Shown here piece by piece: positions 15,046 through 23,388 of a stretch of DNA of 39,692 nt; the stretch's first letter is position 1, and every line of letters begins with the position of its first letter. The translations under genes were made by a program, and so were the position numbers. Under the pieces are notes generated by a model. It saw only the letters and a list, made by a program, of their open reading frames with translations, had not been told where the DNA came from and did no database searches. Location of the stretch: positions 1 to 39,692 of the forward strand of contig JAJEAX010000113.1 of the NCBI GenBank assembly GCA_022822565.1, written 5' to 3'. This DNA comes from Candidatus Latescibacterota bacterium. Lineage in GTDB: Bacteria; Latescibacterota; UBA2968.

Positions 15046-17349
15046 ATGCACACAGTCCTCTACTCAACCATCTATCTGCTCCTCATCAGTTTTGCAAGCA
15101 CGGGATTCGCGCAAAACCGCGACCTCCTCGACGTCATCAATCAATTGAAAGCAGACCTGACCACCGCGTCTGATTCGTCGGCGAGCTATGCGCGCATGGG
15201 CCTGCTCTATTTGCGCCTTGAAGAAGCCGATAGCGCCGAAGCAGCCTTTCAAAACGCGCTCGCTTTGCGCCCCGACCTCGCAATTGCCCACACGGGCCTG
15301 GGCCGCGTGTATCAAAACCTGCGCAACAAACCCGACCGCGCGCTGTCACACTACGAAAAAGCAGTCGCCATCGACACCACAGACGCGGACGCCCACGACC
15401 ACCTCATCAAAACCTTGCTCGCACTCGAAGATACCGGAAGCCGCGCGCGAAAAGCGGCCTCACAAACCATTGCGCGATTTCCCGACCGGGCTTCGCCCTA
15501 TCTCCTGCTCGCTCGCGCCCATCGCGAAGAAGGCAGCGCGCATCAGGTCGCGCTATACTACTACAAAAAATACCTCGAGCGCAACCCCGAAGACCACGAA
15601 ACCGCATACCAATTTGCCTACGCGCTATACGAAGCCAAAGAATACCGCGACCTCGAAGATATCACATCGCGCATGCGAGATCCCCGCGCACTGCCATTGC
15701 TCGCCCAGGCCCTCATACAAAGACGCGACCACGAAGGCGCACTAACGGCATTTCAACGCTATATCGAGACCTTATCCAAAGAAGAACAGCCTCTCTTTGA
15801 CGACATCTCTTATATCGGCTCAAAAGCCGAAGCGCGCGCTTACCGCCTCGCGTCGGCCTCGGATGACAAAACACAACGCGAGCGTTTTCTCACACGCTTT
15901 TGGTTGCAAAAAGATCCCTTTAAAACCTCGGGAGGCGCATTGCGCCGAGCCGAACACTACCGCAGGGTATGGCATGCGCGAACCCATTTTGGCAAAAAGT
16001 GGCCGTGGGATCGCCGAGGAGAAATCTACATCCGGTATGGCAAACCCGACTACATCTCTACCTCTCGCAAACTCAATGCCATCGTACCACTCGATATACA
16101 GCGCCTTCAAGAACAAAGAGCGTATGCGATTTACGGCGATGCGGGCATTGAGGCAAACTTCGTCGGTCCCGTCTATCCGATTCGCACTATGGAGCAAGGT
16201 GGCATAGGTCGCGTGGGCGATATGGGCTTTACCGACTACCGCCCCGTCACAACGACCAGCGGTTGGACCTCTGTACCCTGGGAAGTGTGGGTATATAAAA
16301 ACCTCGGACAGGGCGCAGAATTTACATTTACCGATGAATTTCTGGGTGGAAACTACGATTTTGCCCCCGTCCCGTCGCTAACCGAAGAAGACCTCGCCAA
16401 TGCCGAATCCTCCGGGCGCTCGTACATGAGCGTTATTCAGCGCCTCAACGAATTTAACCCCGCCACCCTCGCCCAATCGCTCGCCGCAATAGAACCCGAA
16501 TTGTACAGCATAGAAGCACTTGACCCCCTCGACTTTTACTTCGATACCCTCACCTTCAGGGGACCGGAGAACAAAACCGAATTGCAGGTCATATTTGGCC
16601 TGCCTTTAGACAATGTGGCCCTGCCCACAGATCCGGACACCACTGTAGTCGTCGAACGCCGCACCGCGCTTATCTACCCTCGCGCCCTCAATTTTCAGAA
16701 CACCAAAAGCGCATTGGCCATCGACATCACCGATGATATTCGAGACCGGGGTTTACAAGCCCTCAGCGGCGTGCATCACATTGCCGAACCCGGGGAATAT
16801 GAACTGGCCGTTGAAGCGTGGCGTCAAAATACCAACCGCGTTGGCGCATATCGTCAGCCCGATCTTCGCCTGCCCAACTATCACGATAAAAGCCTTATGA
16901 TGATGAGCGACATCCAGATCGCCTCCCTCATCATCGAAGCGGATCGCGCACCCGACACATCCTTTGTGCGCGGCAACCTCTACATTCAGCCACAGCCCTC
17001 GGCAACCTTTGTCCCCGGCATGCCCATGTACGTTTACTTTGAAATCTACAACCTCAAACGCGACGAATTTGGACAGACGCGATACACCATATCCTACGAA
17101 GTGCAAAAACGCCAGGAAACCGGTTTCGCACTCGTATCCCTCCTCGCCAAATTGGGCAAAAAAAATACCGAGGCCGTTGGCCTCAGCTTTGATCAAGTCG
17201 GTACAAACCCCGACGAAAACACCTATCTCGAAATGCCCCTTACCAACCTCGCGCCCGGACGCTATACCCTCAAACTCACAATCACAGACAAAAACGCCGA
17301 CCAGACCACAAAAAAAGATGCTGTCTTCTTTGTACCAGGCACCCGATAA
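15046..17349 (+). CDS. GWxTD-domain protein with N-terminal TPR repeats
   Basis: A secreted or periplasmic 767-residue protein. Residues 1-22 form a signal peptide ending FAQ. TPR repeats follow (about 35-240), for example ADSAEAAFQNALALRPDLA. The central GWxTD region is recognisable by RRGEIYIRYGKPD, where the name motif itself is degenerate (KWPWDRRG instead of GWxTD). The C-terminal half (about 480-760) is beta-rich and repetitive, as is usual in this family. GWxTD proteins occur mainly in FCB-type phyla and Acidobacteriota; their function is not established. AAGGA lies eight bases before the ATG. The downstream RDD gene converges, with only three bases between the two stop codons, so there is no room for a separate terminator. 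The domain assignment is moderately strong; the role is unknown. Confidence 0.85.
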   Translation: MHTVLYSTIYLLLISFASTGFAQNRDLLDVINQLKADLTTASDSSASYARMGLLYLRLEEADSAEAAFQNALALRPDLAIAHTGLGRVYQNLRNKPDRALSHYEKAVAIDTTDADAHDHLIKTLLALEDTGSRARKAASQTIARFPDRASPYLLLARAHREEGSAHQVALYYYKKYLERNPEDHETAYQFAYALYEAKEYRDLEDITSRMRDPRALPLLAQALIQRRDHEGALTAFQRYIETLSKEEQPLFDDISYIGSKAEARAYRLASASDDKTQRERFLTRFWLQKDPFKTSGGALRRAEHYRRVWHARTHFGKKWPWDRRGEIYIRYGKPDYISTSRKLNAIVPLDIQRLQEQRAYAIYGDAGIEANFVGPVYPIRTMEQGGIGRVGDMGFTDYRPVTTTSGWTSVPWEVWVYKNLGQGAEFTFTDEFLGGNYDFAPVPSLTEEDLANAESSGRSYMSVIQRLNEFNPATLAQSLAAIEPELYSIEALDPLDFYFDTLTFRGPENKTELQVIFGLPLDNVALPTDPDTTVVVERRTALIYPRALNFQNTKSALAIDITDDIRDRGLQALSGVHHIAEPGEYELAVEAWRQNTNRVGAYRQPDLRLPNYHDKSLMMMSDIQIASLIIEADRAPDTSFVRGNLYIQPQPSATFVPGMPMYVYFEIYNLKRDEFGQTRYTISYEVQKRQETGFALVSLLAKLGKKNTEAVGLSFDQVGTNPDENTYLEMPLTNLAPGRYTLKLTITDKNADQTTKKDAVFFVPGTR

Positions 17350-17352
17350 TTT

Positions 17353-17883
17353 TCACCTCGTTCTAATCACATACGTCTCTGCCACGCGATCGTGAATCCC
17401 CTGACCATCGGGATGGCGGCGCGCCATGTGAATCAACACCAGCCAGCCCACCGTACCGATCACCATTGCAGTCGATGAAGCCACTGCCGATTGCGCATCA
17501 ACTTCAACGGTATCCATCACTTCTCCATCCGCGGGGCCCTGATACACCTCCTCTGGCGTCAACAGGGCCATCACAACAAACAGCACAAAAACCGGCGACC
17601 ACTTCACCACCGCACGTCGAAACGTCTGCACGTAATTCAACCCGCCACCGTGAGCATCAATCACGCGCAATCCCAACAACATCTTGCCCGGCGTCTGGCC
17701 CATAAGCCCCACAAATATCGCGGAATACACCAAAATAAAAATAAAATCCACCATCCACACGCCCGCAGGCGACAGCAGCATATTGCGCAGAACCACCGTC
17801 AGCACCAGGTGTAAAATCACAAAATCCAACACCGTTGCCAACAGACGCCGTCCTATCCCGGCGATTTCGCTTTGCATCAACAT
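17353..17883 (-). CDS. RDD-family membrane protein
   Basis: A 176-residue inner-membrane protein with the RDD (PF06271) landmarks. These are the early arginine and aspartate (GIGRRLLATVLDFVI), the GQTPGKMLLGLRV loop after the second helix, and the terminal HDRVAETYVI. Four hydrophobic helices are visible, with a loop of about 40 residues between helices three and four. Some RDD proteins have been linked to ion transport, but most have no known role. The start at 17883 has AGGTGA four bases before it. The gene begins 19 bases after the SDR stop on the same strand, so the two are probably co-transcribed. Confidence 0.9.
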   Translation of the reverse strand: MLMQSEIAGIGRRLLATVLDFVILHLVLTVVLRNMLLSPAGVWMVDFIFILVYSAIFVGLMGQTPGKMLLGLRVIDAHGGGLNYVQTFRRAVVKWSPVFVLFVVMALLTPEEVYQGPADGEVMDTVEVDAQSAVASSTAMVIGTVGWLVLIHMARRHPDGQGIHDRVAETYVIRTR

Positions 17884-17902
17884 ATCTTCACCTTATCCCT
17901 AT

Positions 17903-18682
17903 TCAATCACGCCTCGCAATCAACGCTTTCGTCGTTGCGGCAACAATCCGCCGGGGTAATAAGCGCACAGTAAAAGCCAGCATCTTACTAATCAACCCGT
18001 GAATAGCCACGCGCTTTCCCTTTTGCATAGCTCTGTACCCATATTTTGCCACATCGGCACCCGTGGGCAATCCGCGCATATCAAACAAACGCGAACCCGT
18101 TGCACCCGCAGCATCTTGAAACCCCGTCTCCGTTGCCCCTGGACACAGCGCAGTCACGCTTACCCCCGTGCCCTTTAACTCATTGGCAATCGCATCTGAA
18201 AACGACAGCACATACGCCTTCGTCGCAAAATACACAGCCATCCTCGGGCCGGGCTGAAACGCCGCAGTCGAAGCCACATTCAAAATTCTTCCCCGACCCC
18301 GATCAATCAAACCAGGCAAAAACAACTTGGTCAAATGCGTCAAAGCGACAATATTTACCTGCAACATATCCGCTTCGGCCGTCCAATCTGTCTCCGCGTA
18401 AAAACCATAAACCCCAAACCCGGCATTATTCACCAGATAATCCACATCCCATCCCATCTCCGCGACCCGGTCATAAACCTTCTTTGCCCCGCCCTGCACC
18501 GACAAATCAGCCACAACCACCTCTGCTCTTACACCGTATTCCTCCCGCACCTCTTCTGCCAGCGCATGCAACTTATCCTCGGACCGCGCCGACAAAATCA
18601 CATCGACCCCATCAGCTGCAAACACCCGCGCCAGTTCCAGACCAATACCACTCGACGCGCCCGTAATCAGTGCTATAGCCAT
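17903..18682 (-). CDS. Short-chain dehydrogenase/reductase (DltE/YqjQ-like)
   Basis: A 259-residue NAD(P)-dependent oxidoreductase with a Rossmann fold. The cofactor loop is TGASSGIG (7-14), the NNAG motif is at 85-88, and the catalytic set is S138, Y151 and K155 (Y-x3-K in YFATKAYV). The R-x-E-D pattern in ARSEDKL suggests NADP preference. It resembles the COG0300 group, whose substrates are usually unknown. The frame extends to 18790, but ATG 18682 has a strong AGGAGG eight bases upstream and starts at the family-typical MAIALITGASSG. It is divergent to the FAH-family gene, and the RDD gene follows it. The substrate cannot be told from sequence. Confidence 0.94.
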   Translation of the reverse strand: MAIALITGASSGIGLELARVFAADGVDVILSARSEDKLHALAEEVREEYGVRAEVVVADLSVQGGAKKVYDRVAEMGWDVDYLVNNAGFGVYGFYAETDWTAEADMLQVNIVALTHLTKLFLPGLIDRGRGRILNVASTAAFQPGPRMAVYFATKAYVLSFSDAIANELKGTGVSVTALCPGATETGFQDAAGATGSRLFDMRGLPTGADVAKYGYRAMQKGKRVAIHGLISKMLAFTVRLLPRRIVAATTKALIARRD

Positions 18683-18751
18683 AAGACCCGCCTCCTTTTC
18701 TCCTGCCTCAATATGTAAAAAAATTCGCACAATGGCTAACGATAAATCTGC

Positions 18752-18780
18752 TTTACAGGTGCCCCAATAATAACTATTCT
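18752..18780 (+). promoter_or_regulatory. Candidate promoter of the FAH-family gene
   Basis: TTTACA (18752-18757), a 17-base spacer and TATTCT (18775-18780) lie 31 bases before the ATG at 18812. Both elements match the sigma-70 consensus at 4-5 of 6 positions. It lies in the divergent region shared with the SDR gene. Confidence 0.4.
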
Positions 18781-18811
18781 TGTTTCCCATCCCACAATCA
18801 CCGAGGCAACC

Positions 18812-19840
18812 ATGAAACTATTGCAATTCGCACACCCCGAACAAGGACCTCGCCTGGGACTTGTCAAAGGCGACGATGTTCTCGATCTCACAGCCTGCGC
18901 CCCACACCCGACTTCGCTTCACGACCTCTATTACCGCCACGGGGGCAACAAAAACAGTATTGAAACCACAGTAGCGTCAATCAATATCCACAATGCGCCG
19001 CGCCTCTTACTCCGCGACCTCCTCGACAACACGTCCGACCCCGATCAACCGCACCTCATCAGCCCAATAACCGCACCGGCAGATGCACCGCACAAATTGC
19101 GGATCTGGCTCGCCGGTGTCACCCATGAAGACAGCGCAAAATTGCGCGAAATAGAAGCCAAACAGGCCACGGGTGATGCCGTCAACGTCTATGATCAAAA
19201 ATACCGGGAATGCGCGCAGGGCGGCATTCCCGAACTCTTTGCCAAAAACGACACCGCTGCCCTCGTCGGACACGGCGGACGCATATCGCACCCGCACAAC
19301 ACCCTGCGCCTCGTCCCTGAAACAGAACTCGTAACCATCTATGGCCTCAACACCACAGGTCAAATTGAGCGATTGGGCTACACCGGCGGCAACGATTACA
19401 CCGACAACGGCATCGAAGCCGAAAACCCGCTCAACTTACCCCAGGCAAAAAACTGGTCCCATGGCTGCGCCAGCCTCGGCCCCCTGATGGTCACCAACTC
19501 GGCCTATGACGACAGCAGCGTAGCCGTCTCTTGCGAAGTGATACGCAACAACACGCGCATTGCCTACAAAGAAGGACATACCGGACAAAACCATCTCAAC
19601 ATGCCCGACGGCCTCTTTCATCTCGAGCGGTCGCTCTTTTCCCGCTTACCCCTTGAACCCGACACCCTGCAAATCCTCTACTGGGGCACACCCATTGTCT
19701 TTTCCGACCACGACCTCGAAAGCGGCTTGTGTGAAGGCGACCGCGTATGCATGACCTTTGAAGGCATTGGACCTCTCGAAAATCCCATCACCGCTTTTCC
19801 GCAAACAAATCAACTGCAATGGCTAAAAAAAAGAAGTTAG
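18812..19840 (+). CDS. Fumarylacetoacetate-hydrolase-family enzyme (AraD1/GguC-like)
   Basis: A 342-residue protein of the FAH superfamily, which cleaves or dehydrates 2-keto acids using a bound metal. The opening MKLLQFAHPEQGPRLGLV, the mid-protein ETELVTIYGLN and GGNDYTDNGIEAENPLNLPQAKNW, and the final EGDRVCMTFEGIGPLENP are typical of the 'AraD1' group of 2-keto-3-deoxy sugar-acid dehydratases and related GguC proteins. The likely job is sugar-acid catabolism, but no other sugar-acid gene sits beside it. It is divergent to an SDR gene, and such pairs often share a pathway. It uses ATG 18812 with GAGGCAACC upstream. The superfamily call is firm; the exact substrate is not. Confidence 0.85.
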   Translation: MKLLQFAHPEQGPRLGLVKGDDVLDLTACAPHPTSLHDLYYRHGGNKNSIETTVASINIHNAPRLLLRDLLDNTSDPDQPHLISPITAPADAPHKLRIWLAGVTHEDSAKLREIEAKQATGDAVNVYDQKYRECAQGGIPELFAKNDTAALVGHGGRISHPHNTLRLVPETELVTIYGLNTTGQIERLGYTGGNDYTDNGIEAENPLNLPQAKNWSHGCASLGPLMVTNSAYDDSSVAVSCEVIRNNTRIAYKEGHTGQNHLNMPDGLFHLERSLFSRLPLEPDTLQILYWGTPIVFSDHDLESGLCEGDRVCMTFEGIGPLENPITAFPQTNQLQWLKKRS

Positions 19841-19897
19841 AAGACCACCCAACACCACCCCAAGGCGGTGCTTCTTCACCCTTCACATTTCACAGCA

Positions 19898-19924
19898 ACG
19901 GGCGAGGCATGCCTCGCCCCTACA
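19898..19924. repeat. Palindromic interspersed repeat, copy B
   Basis: These 27 bases are identical to 9612-9638 and contain the same 20-bp perfect palindrome (19900-19919). The copy lies in the gap between the FAH gene and the cytochrome gene, flanked by CTTCACA-type pyrimidine tracts as in copy A. Confidence 0.8.
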
Positions 19925-19928
19925 ATTA

Positions 19929-19955
19929 TCTGTGTCCATCTGCGTTCATCTGCGG
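19929..19955. repeat. Dispersed TGTTCATCGG-type repeat, copy 1
   Basis: Two tandem units built on TGYGTTCATCKG. It matches the reverse complement of 37966-37992 at 22 of 27 positions, counted by eye. It lies just before the cytochrome c gene, next to palindromic copy B. Confidence 0.6.
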
Positions 19956-19985
19956 ATCACACTTCACACTTCCTCAGGAGACACC

Positions 19986-20378
19986 ATGAACCGCTCGCTA
20001 CTCATTGCACTCGTTCTCACACTCAGTTCCCTCATCTCTCTGATCGTCACCGCATCTTTCGCCCAAATTCCCGACACTTATACCAATTTAAAAGTCCTGC
20101 CCAAAGACATCAAAAAAGCGCAACTCATGCAATACATGAAAGATTTTAGCAAAGCACTGGGCGTGCGCTGTCACGCTTGCCACAAAGGAGAAGAAGGACA
20201 ATCCCTATCCACTTACGACTTCGCATCAGACGAAAACCCCCGCAAAGACATTGCGCGCCTCATGATCACAATGACGCAAAAAATCAACGGCGAAATCCTC
20301 AAAGACTTCAAAGAAGGACAATTCACACAGATCACCTGCCAGACCTGTCATCGAGGACAACAAGTACCGGACGCATGA
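19986..20378 (+). CDS. Small periplasmic di-heme c-type cytochrome (PF02276-like)
   Basis: A 130-residue secreted cytochrome with a signal peptide (residues 1-26, ending SFAQ) and two heme c attachment sites, CHACH at 62-66 and CQTCH at 118-122. The text between them (LKVLPKDI...LGVRCHACH...FASDENPRKDIARLM...TCHRG) fits the family related to the photosynthetic reaction-centre cytochrome (PF02276), which is widespread in non-photosynthetic bacteria. Small two-heme members are probably electron carriers. ATG 19986 was chosen because AGGAG lies six bases upstream and the signal peptide begins there; an in-frame ATG at 19932 lies inside repeat sequence. A terminator follows at 20396. Confidence 0.92.
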   Translation: MNRSLLIALVLTLSSLISLIVTASFAQIPDTYTNLKVLPKDIKKAQLMQYMKDFSKALGVRCHACHKGEEGQSLSTYDFASDENPRKDIARLMITMTQKINGEILKDFKEGQFTQITCQTCHRGQQVPDA

Positions 20379-20395
20379 TACCTCCTCTCCCCCGA

Positions 20396-20421
20396 AGAAT
20401 GCGAGACATTCTGTTTTTTTT
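20396..20421 (+). terminator. Rho-independent terminator after the cytochrome gene
   Basis: AGAATG pairs with CATTCT around a five-base loop, followed by G and eight T residues. It ends the cytochrome transcript 18 bases after the stop codon and separates it from the aceE promoter. Confidence 0.8.
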
Positions 20422-20535
20422 ACCATACTTTACCAACCAGTCAACTATTAATATCATTTTACTAATTAACAATATCTTATATAAATGCATTTCCTTAAAA
20501 TTTGCCTTTCTATCGCACAAAAATATTCTCTACAT

Positions 20536-20564
20536 TTGACAAAATTCATTATCCCTCGTAAATT
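20536..20564 (+). promoter_or_regulatory. Candidate promoter of the pyruvate dehydrogenase operon
   Basis: A perfect TTGACA (20536-20541), a 17-base spacer and TAAATT (20559-20564) lie 82 bases before the aceE start. The surrounding 100 bases are strongly AT-rich, as expected of a strong upstream region. It is the best promoter candidate in the window and would also read into the defence genes after aceE. Confidence 0.6.
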
Positions 20565-20646
20565 TTACGCACAGAACTGATATTTTTGGATACGCGCGTA
20601 GATTTCAAATACCCGTCATTGCACCACAGAACAAAGGGGTTTTACC

Positions 20647-23352
20647 ATGGCCGATTCTGTCGCACCAGGTACATATCGCGATACCGATCCCATCGAAACC
20701 GAAGAATGGATCGAATCTCTGGCTTATGTTCTGCAAAACGGCGGTCCCGACCGCGTGCGCTATTTGCTCGACCGCCTCGAACAAGAAGCAGAAAAAAGTC
20801 TGGACGTTGACATACCCTTCGCACCTCATACGCCTTATATCAACACCATCCCGCGCGACAAACAACTGCCCTATCCGGGCGACCGAGAAATCGAGCGTCG
20901 CATCAAAAGTCTCGTACGCTGGAATGCCATGGCCATGGTCACCCGTGCCAACAAAGAAGCCGATGGCATTGGCGGTCACATCTCCACCTTTGCATCGGCT
21001 GCCACGCTCTATGAAGTGGGTCAAAATCACTTCTTCAAAGCGCCCAATGGCGATTTCTCCGGGGACCAGGTCTTCTTCCAGGGCCATGCCTCGCCCGGCA
21101 TGTATGCCCGCGCCTTTCTCGAAGGCCGGCTAAGCACCGAACACCTCGAAAACTTCCGCCGAGAACTCCGCAACCCCGGCGGCCTGTCTTCCTATCCCCA
21201 CCCCTATCTCATGCCCGACTTCTGGCAATTCCCCACAGTATCCATGGGCCTTGGCCCCCTCGTGGGCATCTTCCAGGCCCGCTTTAACCGCTACCTCGAA
21301 GACCGCGGCCTCAAATCCACTCGCGATTCCAAAGTCTGGGTCTTCGTTGGCGACGGCGAAACAGACGAGCCCGAAACCCTCGGCGCCATCAGCCTGGCAA
21401 CCCGCGAACAACTCGACAACCTCATCTTTGTAATCAACTGCAACCTGCAACGCCTCGACGGTCCCGTGCGCGGCAATAGCAAAATAATCCAAGAGCTCGA
21501 ACAGGTCTTTCGCGGCGCTGGCTGGAATGTCATCAAAGTGATATGGGGAGACGATTGGGACGCACTACTCGAAAAAGACACCCAGGGCCTGCTTCAGCAG
21601 CGCATGGAAGAAGTCGTCGATGGTCAATACCAGAAATACACCGTCGAATCCGGCGAATACATCCGCCGCGACTTTTTTGGCACCCATCCCGACTTGCTCA
21701 AAATAGTCGAACATCTCTCGGATGAACAACTTCAAAAATTGCGTCGCGGAGGTCACGATCCCGAAAAAGTGTACGCCGCCTTCAACGCTGCCGTGGAACA
21801 CAAAGGCGCACCAACGGTCATCCTGGCCAAAACCATCAAAGGCTATGGCCTGGGCGAAGCTGGCGAAGGCCGCAACATGACCCACCAGCAAAAAAAGCTC
21901 GAAGAAGACGAGATGCGAGATTTCAAACGCCGCTTTGACATCCCCATCTCCGACAGCGAAGTGGGCAAAGCACCCTTTTATCGTCCCCCCGACGACAGCC
22001 CTGAAATGCAGTATCTGCAACAACGCCGAAACGAACTCGGCGGCTATTTGCCCGCCCGAAGCGTGCGCGCCAAACCCATTCAAGCGCCCTCGCGCGACGT
22101 ATTTGACGAAGCCTTCAAAGGTACAGGTGACCGCCAGGCTTCTACAACAATGGCTTTTGCGCGCCTATTTGCCAAACTCGCCCGCGACAAAGACATCGGC
22201 AAACTGCTCGTCCCCATCATCCCGGACGAAGCCCGCACCTTTGGTATGGATTCCCTATTTCGGCAACTCGGCATCTACTCGCACATGGGGCAGATATACG
22301 AACCCGTTGACGCGGGCAATATCAGCTACTACCGAGAAGCGCAAGACGGCCAAATTCTCGAAGAAGGCATCAACGAAGCCGGTGCCATGTCCTCATTCAT
22401 CTGCGCTGGCACAGCTTATGCCACACACGGCGTCAACACCATCCCATTTTACATCTACTATTCCATGTTCGGCTTTCAGCGCGTGGGCGACCTCATGTGG
22501 CTGGCCGGCGATATCCGCTGCAAGGGCTTTCTCTTAGGCGGAACAGCCGGGCGCACCACGCTCAACGGCGAAGGCCTCCAGCACGAAGACGGACACAGCC
22601 ACATTCTGGCCTCATCCGTTCCCAACTGTATCGCCTACGACCCCGCCTATGCTTACGAAATTGCCATCATCATTCAGGACGGCATTCGGCGCATGTACCA
22701 GGAACAGGAAGATGTTTATTACTACATGACTCTGGGCAATGAAAACTACGAACACCCCCCCATGCCCAAAGGCGTTGAAGAAGGCATTGTCAAAGGCATT
22801 TATCCGCTCAAAGAACACGAAATGCAACAGGGCCAGCACAAGATTCAGCTCTTTGGCAGTGCATCTATCCTTCGCGAAACCCTGCGCGCGCAAGAAATCC
22901 TCGCCGCAGAATACAATATTTCCGCCGACGTGTGGAGCGTCACTTCATACAAGGAATTGCGGCGGGACGCGCTTGAGACTGAGCGGTGGAACATGCTACA
23001 CCCAACGAGGCGCAAGAAAAAGCCGTACATCGTCAAAGTACTCGAAAAAACCGATGGGCCGATCGTCGCCGCATCCGATTACATGAAATCCCTGCCCGAA
23101 ATGATCCACCCCTGGGTACCCGAAGACATGATGGTGCTGGGCACAGATGGATTTGGGCGCAGCGACACGCGCCAGGCTCTGCGCCGGCATTTTGAAGTCG
23201 ATGCCGAAAGCATTGCTGTGGCCGCGCTTTACGTCCTGGCAAAACAGGGCAAAATTAAACGCGAACAGGTCGCCACAGCCATCGACGAACTCGGAATAGA
23301 TCCCGAGAAAATCGATCCGGTATCGGCTGGTCCGGTCACGACGTATTATTAG
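20647..23352 (+). CDS. aceE: Pyruvate dehydrogenase E1 component (homodimeric AceE type)
   Basis: A 901-residue thiamine-diphosphate enzyme that decarboxylates pyruvate and acetylates the lipoyl group of E2. It belongs to the single-chain homodimeric type, close to E. coli AceE in length (887). The cofactor motif is GDG (235-237), ending at N264 (GDGETDEPETL...VINCN). Other family landmarks include HISTFASAATLYEVG and the long conserved C-terminal transketolase-like half. AAAGGGG lies upstream of the ATG. Its E2 and E3 partners (33271 and 34539) would normally follow directly, but about 9.9 kb of unrelated genes lie in between. No terminator is visible between aceE and the next gene, 36 bases downstream. 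Confidence 0.97.
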   Translation: MADSVAPGTYRDTDPIETEEWIESLAYVLQNGGPDRVRYLLDRLEQEAEKSLDVDIPFAPHTPYINTIPRDKQLPYPGDREIERRIKSLVRWNAMAMVTRANKEADGIGGHISTFASAATLYEVGQNHFFKAPNGDFSGDQVFFQGHASPGMYARAFLEGRLSTEHLENFRRELRNPGGLSSYPHPYLMPDFWQFPTVSMGLGPLVGIFQARFNRYLEDRGLKSTRDSKVWVFVGDGETDEPETLGAISLATREQLDNLIFVINCNLQRLDGPVRGNSKIIQELEQVFRGAGWNVIKVIWGDDWDALLEKDTQGLLQQRMEEVVDGQYQKYTVESGEYIRRDFFGTHPDLLKIVEHLSDEQLQKLRRGGHDPEKVYAAFNAAVEHKGAPTVILAKTIKGYGLGEAGEGRNMTHQQKKLEEDEMRDFKRRFDIPISDSEVGKAPFYRPPDDSPEMQYLQQRRNELGGYLPARSVRAKPIQAPSRDVFDEAFKGTGDRQASTTMAFARLFAKLARDKDIGKLLVPIIPDEARTFGMDSLFRQLGIYSHMGQIYEPVDAGNISYYREAQDGQILEEGINEAGAMSSFICAGTAYATHGVNTIPFYIYYSMFGFQRVGDLMWLAGDIRCKGFLLGGTAGRTTLNGEGLQHEDGHSHILASSVPNCIAYDPAYAYEIAIIIQDGIRRMYQEQEDVYYYMTLGNENYEHPPMPKGVEEGIVKGIYPLKEHEMQQGQHKIQLFGSASILRETLRAQEILAAEYNISADVWSVTSYKELRRDALETERWNMLHPTRRKKKPYIVKVLEKTDGPIVAASDYMKSLPEMIHPWVPEDMMVLGTDGFGRSDTRQALRRHFEVDAESIAVAALYVLAKQGKIKREQVATAIDELGIDPEKIDPVSAGPVTTYY

Positions 23353-23388
23353 TTTCTGGACATGCTTGTTGAATAGAGGTTCACATCA

